Shown: positions 1 through 9,282, counted from the first letter of the stretch. The stretch is DNA of 64,000 bases from Trinickia acidisoli (GCF_017315725.1 NZ_JAFLRG010000001.1:310001-374000); one strand, 5' to 3'. The notes: generated by a model not told the origin, from the letters alone. A program made the numbers and translations.

Positions 1-3000
1 TCCTTCTTCGCGAGGAGCGGCGGCGCGAGATGGAAGTTCAGCTTCCAGTCGCCGTCGAACTGCTCCCGCAGTTTCGCGAGGAATGCAGGATCGGTCTGCA
101 GGCGCGCCACTTCGTACTCGTCCTTGTACGCCATCAGCTTGTACAGATTGCGTGCGACGGCTTCCGTGAGCGGCTCGCTGACGGTGTTGCCGTCGACGAG
201 TGCGCGTTCGGCCGCGCGTACCGGCGACACGAGCGTTTCATAGCGCTTGGCGTAGGCCGCATCCTGATAGGCGGTCAAAAGCTCGACGCGTTTGGCGATC
301 AGCGCATCGACCGACTTTTTCGTATGCAGCGAGATGACGGTCGCACCCGCGTCCGGCGTCGGACCGGCCGGCTTGGCCGCACGCTCGACGCTGGCCGGAT
401 CGTGGGCGGCACGTCGGCCCCACTCGAACGCGGCCAGGTTCTTCTCGACCTGCACGCCGTTCAGTTCGATCGCGCGCACGAGCGAGCGATGCGCAAGCGG
501 CAGCCATCCGCGTTGCCACGCGTAGCCGAGCACGAACGGGTTCGTATAGATCGCGTCGCCGAGCAGCGCCACGGCGAGGCGGTTGCCGTCGACGAGATCG
601 ACATGCTCGCCGGCTGCCGCCCGCACGTCCTGCTCGGTGCTCGTGCCCGGGAACGTCCAGTTCGGATTCTTGATGAACTCGGCGGTCGGCGTCTTCGAGC
701 TGTTGACGACGACGCGCGTTTGATCGACCTTCATCCGCGACGTGCATTCGTCGCCGGCCGTGACGATCGCGTCGCAGCCGATCACGAGGTTCGCCTCGCC
801 CATCGCGATGCGCGTCGCGTGAATGTCGGCCGGCGCATTGGCGATCTGCACGTGGCTCATCACAGCGCCGCCCTTTTGCGCGAGGCCGGTCACGTCGAGC
901 ACGGTCACACCCTTTTGCTCGAGGTGCGCGGCCATGCCGAGCAATGCGCCGATGGTCACGACGCCCGTGCCGCCCACACCCGTGACTAGCACGCCGTACG
1001 GGCGGTCGATCTCGGGCAGTGTCGGCTCCGCAATCGCGGGTAGGTCCTCGCTCGCCTTCGCGCCGGCGGCTTTCGGCTTGCGCAACTGGCCGCCTTCCAC
1101 CGTCACGAAGCTTGGGCAGAAGCCCTTCAGGCACGAAAAATCTTTGTTGCAGCTCGATTGGTTGATCTGGCGTTTCGTGCCGAACTCGGTATCGAGCGGT
1201 TCCACCGACAGGCAGTTCGACTGCACCGAGCAGTCTCCGCAGCCCTCGCAGACGGCCTCGTTGATGACGACGCGCCGTGCCGGGTCGGGGAATTCGCCCT
1301 TTTTGCGGCGGCGGCGTTTCTCGGTTGCGCAGGTCTGGTCGTAGATGAGAATCGTCGTGCCTTCGACCTCGCGCAGCTCGCGCTGAACGACGTCGAGCTG
1401 ATCGCGATGATGGATCGTCACGCCCGGCGCAAGCAGGGTCGTGCCGCTATATTTCTGCGGCTCGTCGGTGACGATGACGATTTTCTTCGCGCCCTCGGCC
1501 GCGAGCTGATGCGTGATCTGCGGCACGGTCAGCACGCCGTCGACGGGCTGGCCGCCCGTCATGGCGACAGCGTCGTTGTAGAGAATCTTGTAGGTGATGT
1601 TCGCTTTTGCCGCGATGGCTGCGCGAATCGCGAGCAAGCCCGAATGGAAGTAGGTGCCGTCGCCGAGGTTCGCGAACACGTGCCGCTCGTTCGTGAACGG
1701 TGCCTGGCCCGTCCAGGCGACGCCTTCGCCGCCCATCTGGCTGAACGTGCTCGTATTGCGATCCATCCAGACCGTCATGTAGTGACAGCCGATGCCGGCC
1801 ATCGCGCGCGAGCCGTCGGGCACGTTCGTCGACGTGTTGTGCGGGCAGCCCGAGCAGAACCAGGGCTTGCGCTCCGCCGTGACGCGCGGCTTGGCGAGCG
1901 CCTTCTCCTTCGCCTCGATGACGGCAATGCGCGCCGCGATGCGTGCGCGCACGTCGGAGGGCAGCTCGAACTTTTCGAGCCGAGTCGCGATCGCCTTTGC
2001 AATCAGCGCGGGCGAGAGTTCGTAGTGCGCGGGCAGCAGCCAGTTGCCCATCGGCACCGACCATTCGCCGCCGGCGCCGTCCTTTTCGTCGAACTTGCCG
2101 AACACGCGCGGGCGCTGGCCGTCGGGCCAGTTGTACAGCTCTTCCTTGATCGCATATTCGAGAATCTGGCGCTTCTCTTCGACGACGAGAATCTCGTCGA
2201 GCCCGCGCGCGAACGCTTGCGCGCCTTGCGCTTCGAGCGGCCAGACGCAGCCGACCTTATAGAGCCGAATGCCGATGCGCGAGCAGGTTTCGTCGTCGAG
2301 GCCCAAGTCGACCAGCGCCTGGCGTACGTCGAGATACGCCTTGCCGCCCGTGATGATGCCAAAGCGCGCGTGCGGCGAATCGATCTCGACGCGGTCGAGC
2401 TTGTTCGCGCGCACGTAGGCGAGCGCCGCGTACCACTTGTAATCGAGCAGGCGCGCTTCCTGAACGAGCGGCGGATCGGGCCAACGAATGTTCAAGCCGC
2501 CGTCGGGCATCGCGAAATCGGTCGGCAGGACGATTTGCATGCGATGCGGATCGATGTCGACCGAGGCCGACGATTCGACGACGTCGGTCACGCACTTCAT
2601 CGCGACCCACAAGCCCGAGTAGCGGCTCATGGCCCAACCGTGCAGGCCGAAGTCGAGATATTCCTGCACGTTCGAGGGGAACAGCACCGGCAGGCCGCAT
2701 GCCTTGAAGACGTGTTCGGACTGGTGCGCAAGCGTCGAGGACTTGCATGCGTGGTCGTCGCCCGCGAGCACGAGTACGCCGCCGTGCTGCGACGAGCCGG
2801 CCGAGTTGCCGTGCTTGAGCACGTCGCCCGAGCGGTCGACGCCGGGCCCCTTGCCGTACCACATCGAAAACACCCCGTCGTACTTGGCGCCGGGATAGAG
2901 ATTGACTTGCTGCGTACCCCAGACGGCCGTCGCGGCGAGATCTTCGTTGATCCCGGGTTGAAATACGACTTGGTTCGAGGCGAGATGTTTTTTCGCTTTC

Positions 3001-3236
3001 CAGAGGGCGAGGTCGAGCCCGCCGAGGGGAGAGCCGCGATAGCCGGAGATGAACCCGGCCGTATTGAGCCCGGTAGCTTGATCGCGCGCGTGTTGCAGCA
3101 TCGGCAGGCGCACGAGCGCCTGAATGCCGCTCATATAGGCGCGGCCGCGTTCGAGCGTGTATTTGTCGTCGAGCGTGACGGAAGATAGCGCAGCTTCGAG
3201 CGAGGCTCGCTGATCTGCGTCTAGCGGGGCATTCAT
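1..3236 (-). CDS. Indolepyruvate ferredoxin oxidoreductase, fused alpha/beta subunits (3' end outside window)
   Basis: An open frame runs from an ATG at 3236 to the left edge without a stop, about 1078 residues. The N-terminus reads MNAPLDADQRASLE, followed by the thiamine-diphosphate enzyme signature SGYRGSPLGGLD. Near residue 660 is a cysteine-rich CEGCGDC stretch with further Cys (NC, SCN, FSCLKGFC), as expected for the Fe-S part of the alpha subunit. It is followed by the beta-subunit start YGVLVTGVGGTGVVT. The family oxidatively decarboxylates indolepyruvate, phenylpyruvate and related aryl-pyruvates to aryl-acetyl-CoA with ferredoxin. Fused versions of about 1190 aa are usual in beta-proteobacteria, so perhaps 100 residues are missing. 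Its position beside hpd and paa genes fits aromatic amino acid catabolism. A 676-aa plus-strand frame over the same DNA is a shadow. Confidence 0.93.
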   Translation of the reverse strand, partial: MNAPLDADQRASLEAALSSVTLDDKYTLERGRAYMSGIQALVRLPMLQHARDQATGLNTAGFISGYRGSPLGGLDLALWKAKKHLASNQVVFQPGINEDLAATAVWGTQQVNLYPGAKYDGVFSMWYGKGPGVDRSGDVLKHGNSAGSSQHGGVLVLAGDDHACKSSTLAHQSEHVFKACGLPVLFPSNVQEYLDFGLHGWAMSRYSGLWVAMKCVTDVVESSASVDIDPHRMQIVLPTDFAMPDGGLNIRWPDPPLVQEARLLDYKWYAALAYVRANKLDRVEIDSPHARFGIITGGKAYLDVRQALVDLGLDDETCSRIGIRLYKVGCVWPLEAQGAQAFARGLDEILVVEEKRQILEYAIKEELYNWPDGQRPRVFGKFDEKDGAGGEWSVPMGNWLLPAHYELSPALIAKAIATRLEKFELPSDVRARIAARIAVIEAKEKALAKPRVTAERKPWFCSGCPHNTSTNVPDGSRAMAGIGCHYMTVWMDRNTSTFSQMGGEGVAWTGQAPFTNERHVFANLGDGTYFHSGLLAIRAAIAAKANITYKILYNDAVAMTGGQPVDGVLTVPQITHQLAAEGAKKIVIVTDEPQKYSGTTLLAPGVTIHHRDQLDVVQRELREVEGTTILIYDQTCATEKRRRRKKGEFPDPARRVVINEAVCEGCGDCSVQSNCLSVEPLDTEFGTKRQINQSSCNKDFSCLKGFCPSFVTVEGGQLRKPKAAGAKASEDLPAIAEPTLPEIDRPYGVLVTGVGGTGVVTIGALLGMAAHLEQKGVTVLDVTGLAQKGGAVMSHVQIANAPADIHATRIAMGEANLVIGCDAIVTAGDECTSRMKVDQTRVVVNSSKTPTAEFIKNPNWTFPGTSTEQDVRAAAGEHVDLVDGNRLAVALLGDAIYTNPFVLGYAWQRGWLPLAHRSLVRAIELNGVQVEKNLAAFEWGRRAAHDPASVERAAKPAGPTPDAGATVISLHTKKSVDALIAKRVELLTAYQDAAYAKRYETLVSPVRAAERALVDGNTVSEPLTEAVARNLYKLMAYKDEYEVARLQTDPAFLAKLREQFDGDWKLNFHLAPPLLAKK

Positions 3237-3629
3237 TGTGTGGACTCCTCAACCTTGTTTGGGATCACCAAAACGTCTCAGCACCCGCATCTTGTGGATG
3301 CTTCGGCCGGGGCCGCCATAGTGGCGGATTTTTTTCGATGGTAGCACTGGTGGAAACCCGCCGCAGCAATCAAAAACAGTGCCATCGCTTATCCAATAAG
3401 ACTTTGGCGGCGTGGTGTTATCTCGAAAGAGTTCGAGATGGCGCGCGTATCCGTCTGTAACGGCCGTAACGTCTTGTTTTAAGGCTGGAATGCGAAAGGT
3501 CGACCTGGTTTAATTTGCCGACCCGCTCAGTTAGGGGCACGCGGCCCGACGCCACGCTGGTGTGTTCGGGGGCGTGAGGCGTCATCGGTGCGGGAGGCGC
3601 CGTGGGCGCGACCAATATAAGGAGTACAG
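3237..3629. other. Divergent intergenic region between the oxidoreductase gene and a small secreted protein gene
   Basis: About 390 bases with no supportable gene. It must hold the promoters of both divergent neighbours. Short frames here have no ribosome site or family resemblance. An AAGGAG ribosome site just before 3630 serves the plus-strand small gene. I see no convincing sigma-70 pair or palindrome. Confidence 0.5.
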
Positions 3630-3929
3630 ATGGAAAAGCGACACATTCAAACCTTCTTGATGGTTTCCGCCGCGTTCTTTGCGATGACGTTGCCGATGCG
3701 CCAAGCGCTGGCCGGCGAAGTGGCGGCGGCGGTGTCTCGCACGATCGCACAGGCGGGAATCGGCGCGGGGCCGGCTGAACTGTGGGCGGTATCGATGGGC
3801 GAAGCCCCGGCATCGCGCACGCCGATCGCCAAAGCTAGCCGAACGCATATGTCGACGATCGAAACGGCGTCGGTCAAGCGTGCGGGCGCGGATAACGAGG
3901 CGAACGCCGCACCGTTCTTCTTCATGTAA
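3630..3929 (+). CDS. Small secreted/periplasmic protein of unknown function
   Basis: 99 residues from ATG 3630, preceded by AAGGAG with good spacing. Residues 1-28 form a classical signal peptide: basic start MEKRHIQ, hydrophobic core FLMVSAAFFAMTL, and an ALA-G cleavage site. The mature part of about 70 residues is Ala-rich, has no cysteine and matches no family I recognise. It ends FFFM. It is convergent with hpd and divergent from the indolepyruvate oxidoreductase. The signal peptide and ribosome site support a real gene. The function is unknown. Confidence 0.62.
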   Translation: MEKRHIQTFLMVSAAFFAMTLPMRQALAGEVAAAVSRTIAQAGIGAGPAELWAVSMGEAPASRTPIAKASRTHMSTIETASVKRAGADNEANAAPFFFM

Positions 3930-4031
3930 TCGCATCGCGGCCGTCGGTGGCCGCGTCGGCCGGCGCCCCCGAGGCGGGGCTCGCCGGCGTTCGATTCCGT
4001 GCGGCCGCGCGGCCGCCTACCCATCCAAGCG

Positions 4032-5129
4032 TCAGGCTTTGTCCTGCACCACGCCGCGTCGAATCTGGTCCAACTCGATCGATTCGAACAGCGCCTTGAA
4101 GTTGCCTTCCCCAAAACCCTGATTGCCCTTGCGCTGGATGATCTCGAAGAAGATCGGGCCGATTTGGTTCTCCGTGAAGATTTGCAGCAACAGATCGTCT
4201 TTCTCGCCGTCGATGAGGATCTTGCGCTTCTTGAGGTCGTCGAGCGACTCGCCGTGCCCGGGGATGCGGCGTTCCACGAGCTCGTAGTACGTATCGATCG
4301 TATCGAGCAGCTTGATGCCCGACGCGCGCAATCCGTCCACCGTGCGATAGATCTCGGTCGAGCCAAGGGCAATGTGCTGAATGCCTTCGCCGTGGTACGC
4401 GTCGAGGTATTCCTGAATCTGGCCGGCCGTCTCCGAGCCTTCTTCGTTGATCGGAATGCGGATCTTGCCGCAGGGCGAGGTCATCGCCTTCGACTTGACG
4501 CCCGTCACCTTGCCCTCGATATCGAAGTAGCGGATTTCACGGAAGTTGAACAAACGCTCGTAGAAGGCCGCCCACTCCTGCATGCGGCCGCGGTGGACGT
4601 TGTGCGTCAGGTGGTCGATGTAGGTCAGGCCGTGGCCGCTCGGATGGGGGGCGGCGCCGGGGATCGGTTCGAAGTCGACGTCGTAGATGTCGATGTCGCC
4701 GACGCTGCCCGCTTGCGCGCCGTTCTTGCCGCGCCACCGGTCGACGAAGTAGATCAGCGAATCGCCAATCCCCTTGATCGCCGGGATGTTCAGCTCCATC
4801 GGGCCCGTCTTGTTGTCGAAGCCCCAAGCGCCTAGGTCGAGCGCGTGCTTGTAAGCCTTGGCGGCGTCTTGCACGCGAAATGCGATCGCGCAGATCGACG
4901 GGCCGTGCAGGCGCGCGAAGCGCTGCGCGAACGAATCGGGCTCCGCATTGATGATGAAGTTGATGTCGCCTTGACGGTAGAGCGTCACGTCCTTGTGGCG
5001 GTGGCGCGCGATCGCGGTGAAGCCCATCTGCTCGAACAACTTGCCGAGCGCTTTGGGGTCTGGCGCGGTGTATTCGATGAATTCGAAGCCATCCGTGCCG
5101 ACCGGGTTGTCCCACGTTTGAACCTGCAT
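4032..5129 (-). CDS. hpd: 4-hydroxyphenylpyruvate dioxygenase
   Basis: 365 residues from ATG 5129, with AGGAGACAGGT directly upstream; a longer frame to 5255 lacks such a site. The start MQVQTWDNPVGTDGFEF and the two vicinal-oxygen-chelate domains match bacterial Hpd of normal length. The three iron ligands are visible: His173 (IDHLTHNV), His252 (IQHIA) and Glu329 (FFEII), with the C-terminal GFGEGNFKALFESIE signature. The enzyme converts 4-hydroxyphenylpyruvate and O2 to homogentisate in cytoplasmic tyrosine breakdown. It is divergent from an Lrp-type gene that probably controls it. Confidence 0.97.
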   Translation of the reverse strand: MQVQTWDNPVGTDGFEFIEYTAPDPKALGKLFEQMGFTAIARHRHKDVTLYRQGDINFIINAEPDSFAQRFARLHGPSICAIAFRVQDAAKAYKHALDLGAWGFDNKTGPMELNIPAIKGIGDSLIYFVDRWRGKNGAQAGSVGDIDIYDVDFEPIPGAAPHPSGHGLTYIDHLTHNVHRGRMQEWAAFYERLFNFREIRYFDIEGKVTGVKSKAMTSPCGKIRIPINEEGSETAGQIQEYLDAYHGEGIQHIALGSTEIYRTVDGLRASGIKLLDTIDTYYELVERRIPGHGESLDDLKKRKILIDGEKDDLLLQIFTENQIGPIFFEIIQRKGNQGFGEGNFKALFESIELDQIRRGVVQDKA

Positions 5130-5282
5130 ACCTGTCTCCTGATCCCATGCATCGCGGCCTTCATCGGTCAGGCTCGGCACGCTCGCGCCGGTTCCTGCCC
5201 CATGCAAATCCGGTGATTTCCGCGGCCAAGCGCCGCACGCCATGAATAGACGCAAGTGTATAGCGGGTGTCTAGGCAAAAAT

Positions 5283-5337
5283 TTGCGAACTTTGTCGGCT
5301 ATCACTACGATTGCGCAATTTTCCGTCTTTTGCGAAT
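5283..5337. promoter_or_regulatory. Repeated TTGCGAA-like motifs between hpd and the Lrp-type gene
   Basis: Three related motifs lie in the divergent promoter region: TTGCGAA at 5283, TTGCGCAA at 5311 (self-palindromic) and TTGCGAATT at 5330. Lrp/AsnC proteins bind arrays of degenerate sites, so these could be the operator of the adjacent regulator. The repeats are seen directly. Their role is inferred. Confidence 0.35.
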
Positions 5338-5353
5338 TGAAGGGAGTATGAAA

Positions 5354-5845
5354 ATGGCCGATATCGAACTCGATGCTGTCGACAGACGCATCCTCGCGTT
5401 TTTGCAGGAGAACGGACGTGCATCGAACCAAGACATCGCCGAACGCGTGAACCTCTCGCCGAGCCCATGTCTGCGGCGCATTCGAAGGCTCGAGGAGGTC
5501 GGGGTCATTCGCGGCTACGTCGCGCTGCTCGATCCGCAAAAGCTGGGCCTCGGGCTGCTCGCCTACGTCAACGTGCGCCTGGAAAAGCGCGGCGGCGCCA
5601 CGGGCCATGCGGGGACGACGCACGCCGAGCTGTTTCGCGCCGCGGTGCAGTCATGGCCGGAGGTCGTCGCCTGCCATGCGATGACGGGCGAGATGGATTA
5701 CCTACTGCGCGTGCAGGTGAAGGACATGGCGCACTTCTCGCACTTCGTGCAGGATCAGTTGCTCCATCATCCGTCCGTCGTCGACGTCAAGACGAGCTTC
5801 GCGCTCGAATCGTTCAAGGAGACGACGGCACTGCCGATCCTTTGA
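5354..5845 (+). CDS. Lrp/AsnC family transcriptional regulator
   Basis: 163 residues from ATG 5354 (MADIELDAVDRRIL). An in-frame ATG at 5348 lies only one base past the AGGGAG ribosome site, so 5354 is better placed. The N-terminal winged helix (residues about 5-60) contains LDAVDRRILAFLQENGR and the recognition region VNLSPSPCLRRIRRLEE. The C-terminal RAM ligand-binding domain includes AVQSWPEVVACHAMTGEMDYLL and VKTSFALESFKETTALPI. Such proteins respond to amino acids. Divergence from hpd suggests control of tyrosine/phenylalanine catabolism. Confidence 0.93.
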   Translation: MADIELDAVDRRILAFLQENGRASNQDIAERVNLSPSPCLRRIRRLEEVGVIRGYVALLDPQKLGLGLLAYVNVRLEKRGGATGHAGTTHAELFRAAVQSWPEVVACHAMTGEMDYLLRVQVKDMAHFSHFVQDQLLHHPSVVDVKTSFALESFKETTALPIL

Positions 5846-5882
5846 TGGATACGCTTCGCGGCTGGCGGCCGCGTAAAAAGGT

Positions 5883-5909
5883 GACGGGGCGGCTTGACGC
5901 CGCCCCGTC
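5883..5909. terminator. Hairpin between convergent genes (Lrp-type regulator and GNAT gene)
   Basis: A perfect 11-bp GC-rich stem (5883-5893 with 5899-5909) closes a TTGAC loop between two convergent stop codons. There is no clear T-run on either side, so it may be a weak bidirectional terminator or an mRNA-end stabiliser. Confidence 0.5.
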
Positions 5910-5954
5910 GTGCGTGCCGCACAGGGGAGAGCGGCGCGCGGGGGGATGGGCGGG

Positions 5955-6626
5955 TCAGGCGAGTGCTTCGTCCGGCATCATCGCTTCGATGATGCGCGTG
6001 GTATTGCGCGCTTGACGCTTGATCGCGTAGTCGAATACCGCGGCTTGCTCTTGCAGCATTTCGGCGATGATGCTCGCCTGATCGGCGGGCGGCAGCGTCA
6101 GATACGCATCGGCGCTGCCGTACGCATACTCGATCTTCATGCCGGCCTTCTTGGCAATGTGCATCATCGTCGCGTTGCGCGAAAGGCAGTACATGTAGAG
6201 CGTCGTGACACGTGTGTTGCGGCTGTGAATGGCGGCACGCTCGAACAGCTTCGAGCCGACGCCGATGCCGCGCGAGCTTTCGAGCACCGACACGCCGAGT
6301 TCGGCCATACGTTGATCGCCGTCCGCCGGCAGATAGGCCAGATGACCGACGCCGACGAGATCGAGGCGCTGATCGTAGACGCCGAACACCTTGTCGTGCG
6401 CGAAATCGATCGACCGGACGTAGTGCTCGATGACGTGATCGGGTGCGGTTTGGCCGAAGCGCAGCAGACGATCGTCCCCGCCAAGCGCGAGAAAGTGCGC
6501 GAGCAGTTGATCGCGATCGCCGGCCGTCAGCTCGCGCACGAGTACGGGGGCGCGATGAGCCGCCTGCGGAGCGCGGTCGGAAAGCTCGATCGACGCGGCG
6601 GCGCGAGTCAGTGGATGCGGGATCAT
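5955..6626 (-). CDS. GNAT family N-acetyltransferase
   Basis: 223 residues from ATG 6626, with AAGGAG eight bases upstream. The acetyl-CoA pyrophosphate-binding motif A is clear at residues 116-126 (LESSRGIGVGS: R119, G120, G122, G124), preceded by a GNAT beta-strand (MAELGVSV) and followed by a helix. The long N-terminal part (RELTAGDRDQLLAHFLAL) resembles stand-alone acyltransferases. The acceptor substrate cannot be told. The gene is monocistronic between the Lrp-type gene and the TetR gene. Confidence 0.85.
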   Translation of the reverse strand: MIPHPLTRAAASIELSDRAPQAAHRAPVLVRELTAGDRDQLLAHFLALGGDDRLLRFGQTAPDHVIEHYVRSIDFAHDKVFGVYDQRLDLVGVGHLAYLPADGDQRMAELGVSVLESSRGIGVGSKLFERAAIHSRNTRVTTLYMYCLSRNATMMHIAKKAGMKIEYAYGSADAYLTLPPADQASIIAEMLQEQAAVFDYAIKRQARNTTRIIEAMMPDEALA

Positions 6627-6871
6627 CGTGGGTTCTCCTTTTCGTCATGCGTGCTCGTGTTGCGACGCAGTAAGGATTTTACCCGATACGCATTATCCCT
6701 AGTAGGGAAAACCCGCATTATGATTCGAGAGTGGCCTCTATGATGCTGAAATTTCGACTTAAGTTGCTGATTTTATTGAAATAATATGCCTGTTGCGCGA
6801 CCGCATCGCGTCAATTTGACCGATATGGCCTGCGACTGGAATATGCTGCGATGCAGCGTCAATGTGTCGCG

Positions 6872-7471
6872 TTAAACGCAGAGTCCCTGCTCGAGGACGT
6901 CGATGACCTGGTCGGCGAACTGGCGGTAGCCAAGGCGGCCGCCCGGCTTGAGCCAGGTGAATGTCCAGTTGATCATCCCGAACACCATCATCGTGAACGC
7001 CGTCTGGTTCTCCTTTGTGACGCGTTCCGGATAGGCGCGCGCCAATTGGCGTGCAAACGCGGCGACGATATCGCGCTGGCGATCGAGAATCACTTCGCGC
7101 TGCGTTTCGACGAGATACTTCACGTCGTTGAGCAGCGCCACGTGCCGGCTGTGCGAGGTTTCGTATTCCGAGAGGAATGCGCGGATGAGTTCGGCGAAGG
7201 TTTCGCGCTCGGAGAGCCCGCGCCGTTGGCTCGAGCCCTCGACCTCGGCAATGATCAGCATGAGCCGCTTCGTGTAGCGGTCGAGCAGATCGAATAGGAT
7301 CGCTTCCTTGCTTTCGTAATAGTGATAAAGGCGCGCTTTGGACGTGCCGCTCGCTGCGGCGAGCTCGGCCATCGACGTGCTCGGATAGCTCGTTTGCGCG
7401 AAGGCTGCTGCTGCGAGCTCGAGAATTTGCTCGCGCTGGGTTTCGTGATCGGGTGCTCGGGTACGGGCCAT
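6872..7471 (-). CDS. paaR: TetR family regulator, probable repressor of the phenylacetate genes
   Basis: 199 residues. The N-terminal TetR helix-turn-helix is clear (QREQILELAAAAFAQ, TSMAELAAASGTSKARLYHYYESKEAIL), followed by an all-helical ligand domain. It follows paaE on the same strand after about 145 bases, the arrangement of TetR-type PaaR in Burkholderia-group paa loci. TetR proteins bind short palindromes, and a perfect one lies in the paaA promoter. Phenylacetyl-CoA is the expected inducer from the family. The symbol is assigned by context, so moderately firm. Confidence 0.8.
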   Translation of the reverse strand: MARTRAPDHETQREQILELAAAAFAQTSYPSTSMAELAAASGTSKARLYHYYESKEAILFDLLDRYTKRLMLIIAEVEGSSQRRGLSERETFAELIRAFLSEYETSHSRHVALLNDVKYLVETQREVILDRQRDIVAAFARQLARAYPERVTKENQTAFTMMVFGMINWTFTWLKPGGRLGYRQFADQVIDVLEQGLCV

Positions 7472-7615
7472 GATGTCGTCGTCGTATTCGGCCGGCCGAG
7501 GCGCGCGATCGTCGTGATTGTCGCTATGGGCGCGCCGCGCGCGGTCCGCCGCGGGCGCGTCGTACGCTGTGGGCCGCCGCGGCGCTAGTGTAAGCGAAAC
7601 GCGGCGGTTGTCGAC

Positions 7616-8704
7616 TCAGCGTTCGTCGTAGCTCACGACGACGCGCTCGCTGACGGGATGGCACTGGCACGTCAGCACGAAGCCGTCACGGATCTCTTGC
7701 TCTTCGAGCGTGTAGTTCTTGTCCATCTTCACCTCGCCTTCGAGCACCTTCGCTCGGCAGGTGCAGCACACGCCGCCTTTGCAGGCATAGGGCAGCGCGA
7801 GGCCGGCATGCAGGCCGACGTCGAGCAGGCTCGCGCCTTCATACGGCAGCCGCATCTTGCGGCGATTGCCGTCGATGATGATTTCGAGGTCGGCGGCCGG
7901 AGTTTCCTCGGTGATCTCGACGGCAGGCGCGCCCGCCTGCGGCAGCGGCGTGCCGAAACGCTCGACGTGGACTTTCGCCTCGGCGATGTCGGCCGCCTTG
8001 AGCGCCGCCTCCGCCGCATCCATCATCGGCGCCGGGCCGCAGATGAACGCTTCGTCGATCGATTCCGCCGGCACCAGCGTCTCGAGAAACGCGGCGCACT
8101 TCGCTTGATCGAGCACACCGTTGAACAGATCGACGTCCTGCATGTCGTCCGACAGCACGTTGTAAAGGACGAAGCGGTTCATGTAGCGGTTCTTAAGATC
8201 CTCGAGCTCTTCGGCGAACATGATCGCGTCGACGCTGCGATTGCCGTAGATCAGCGTAAACGTGCTGCGCGGCTCGATATCGAGCGTGGTCTTGACGATG
8301 GCGAGGACGGGCGTGATGCCGGAGCCGCCGGCGAAGGCGACGTACTGCTTGCCCTGTTCGGCGTTCAGGTGCGTGAAGAAGCGACCGTCGGGCGTCATGA
8401 CGTCGATCGAGTGGCCCGCTTGCAGCGTATCGAACGCGAAGTTCGAGAAGCGTCCGCCGCGCACGCGCTTGATGCCGATGCGCAACGCGCCGTCGCGATC
8501 GTAGTCGGTCACGCCGATGCAGATCGAATAGGAGCGCCGCGTCTCCTCGCCGTCGACGTGCGCCTTCAGCGTCACGAATTGCCCTTGCGTGAAGCGATAT
8601 TGGTCGCGCAGCTCGGGCGGCACTTCGAACGAGACGGAAACCGCGTCGGCGGTTTCGGGCCGCACCTCGCGGATGCGCAGCGAATGAAATTGCGGGGTCG
8701 CCAT
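7616..8704 (-). CDS. paaE: Phenylacetyl-CoA 1,2-epoxidase reductase subunit
   Basis: 362 residues from ATG 8704 (MATPQFHSLRIREVRP), two bases after the paaD stop. A ferredoxin-reductase FAD domain (residues about 1-105, with RRSYSIC) is followed by the NAD domain (FAGGSGITPVLAI). A C-terminal plant-type [2Fe-2S] domain has YACKGGVCCTCRAKVLEG and a final Cys in FVLTCQCHP. It passes electrons from NADPH to the PaaA di-iron centre. A longer frame to 8980 overlaps paaD and is not the start. It is the last structural gene of the operon. Confidence 0.95.
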   Translation of the reverse strand: MATPQFHSLRIREVRPETADAVSVSFEVPPELRDQYRFTQGQFVTLKAHVDGEETRRSYSICIGVTDYDRDGALRIGIKRVRGGRFSNFAFDTLQAGHSIDVMTPDGRFFTHLNAEQGKQYVAFAGGSGITPVLAIVKTTLDIEPRSTFTLIYGNRSVDAIMFAEELEDLKNRYMNRFVLYNVLSDDMQDVDLFNGVLDQAKCAAFLETLVPAESIDEAFICGPAPMMDAAEAALKAADIAEAKVHVERFGTPLPQAGAPAVEITEETPAADLEIIIDGNRRKMRLPYEGASLLDVGLHAGLALPYACKGGVCCTCRAKVLEGEVKMDKNYTLEEQEIRDGFVLTCQCHPVSERVVVSYDER

Positions 8705-8706
8705 TT

Positions 8707-9282
8707 TCAGTAGGGTTTGAAGTAGTCGAAGGGTTCGCGGCAGTCGATGCAGCGATAGAGCGCCTTGCATGCCGTGGAGCCGAATTGCGACAAGCGTTCT
8801 GTATGCGCCGAGCCGCAGTGGGGGCACGCCGGAGGCGCCGGAGCACGCGGTACGAAGCGGATCGCCTGCTGGCCTGCGCCCGCACTCGTACTCGTGCTTG
8901 CGCATCGTCCGCCGGGCGGCGCGATGCCATAGGCGCGCAGCTTGTCGCGCGCTTCGTCGGTGATCCAATCGGTGGTCCATGCAGGTGCGAGCACCGTCTT
9001 GATTCGATGCGGACCCAAGTTCGCCCGCTCGAGCGCCGCGGCGATGTCCTCAGCGATGTGCGCCATCGCCGGACACCCCGAGTAGGTCGGCGTGATCACG
9101 ACTTCGAGCGTACCGTCCTCGGCCTGCTCGATGCCGCGCAAGATGCCGAGTTCGCGAATCGATACCACGGGGATTTCGGGATCGGGTACGGACTCGAGCA
9201 CCGACCATGCGCGCGCGAGCGCGTCGTCATTCGCCGCTGCATGCGCAGCCGCGTTTTCGGCAAAGTGAGGCGTAGGCAACAT
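8707..9282 (-). CDS. paaD: Phenylacetate degradation protein PaaD (Fe-S assembly, MIP18/DUF59 type)
   Basis: 191 residues from ATG 9282 (MLPTPHFAENAAA). An upstream ATG at 9357 would overlap paaC and gives a non-family N-terminus. The DUF59 core is visible (VPDPEIPVVSIRELGILRG, TPTYSGCPAMAHIAEDI). A zinc-ribbon-like C-terminus follows, with CPHCGS and CIDC and the end FDYFKPY. In paa operons this protein is needed for an active PaaABCE complex, probably for metal-centre maturation. It lies between paaC and paaE, with a 2-base gap to paaE. Confidence 0.94.
   Translation of the reverse strand: MLPTPHFAENAAAHAAANDDALARAWSVLESVPDPEIPVVSIRELGILRGIEQAEDGTLEVVITPTYSGCPAMAHIAEDIAAALERANLGPHRIKTVLAPAWTTDWITDEARDKLRAYGIAPPGGRCASTSTSAGAGQQAIRFVPRAPAPPACPHCGSAHTERLSQFGSTACKALYRCIDCREPFDYFKPY

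Noticed and set aside
1158-3188. 676-residue plus-strand open frame
   Set aside because: It lies wholly over the minus-strand indolepyruvate oxidoreductase gene, which has clear motifs and a good start. The plus-strand translation is low-complexity Arg/Ala/Val.
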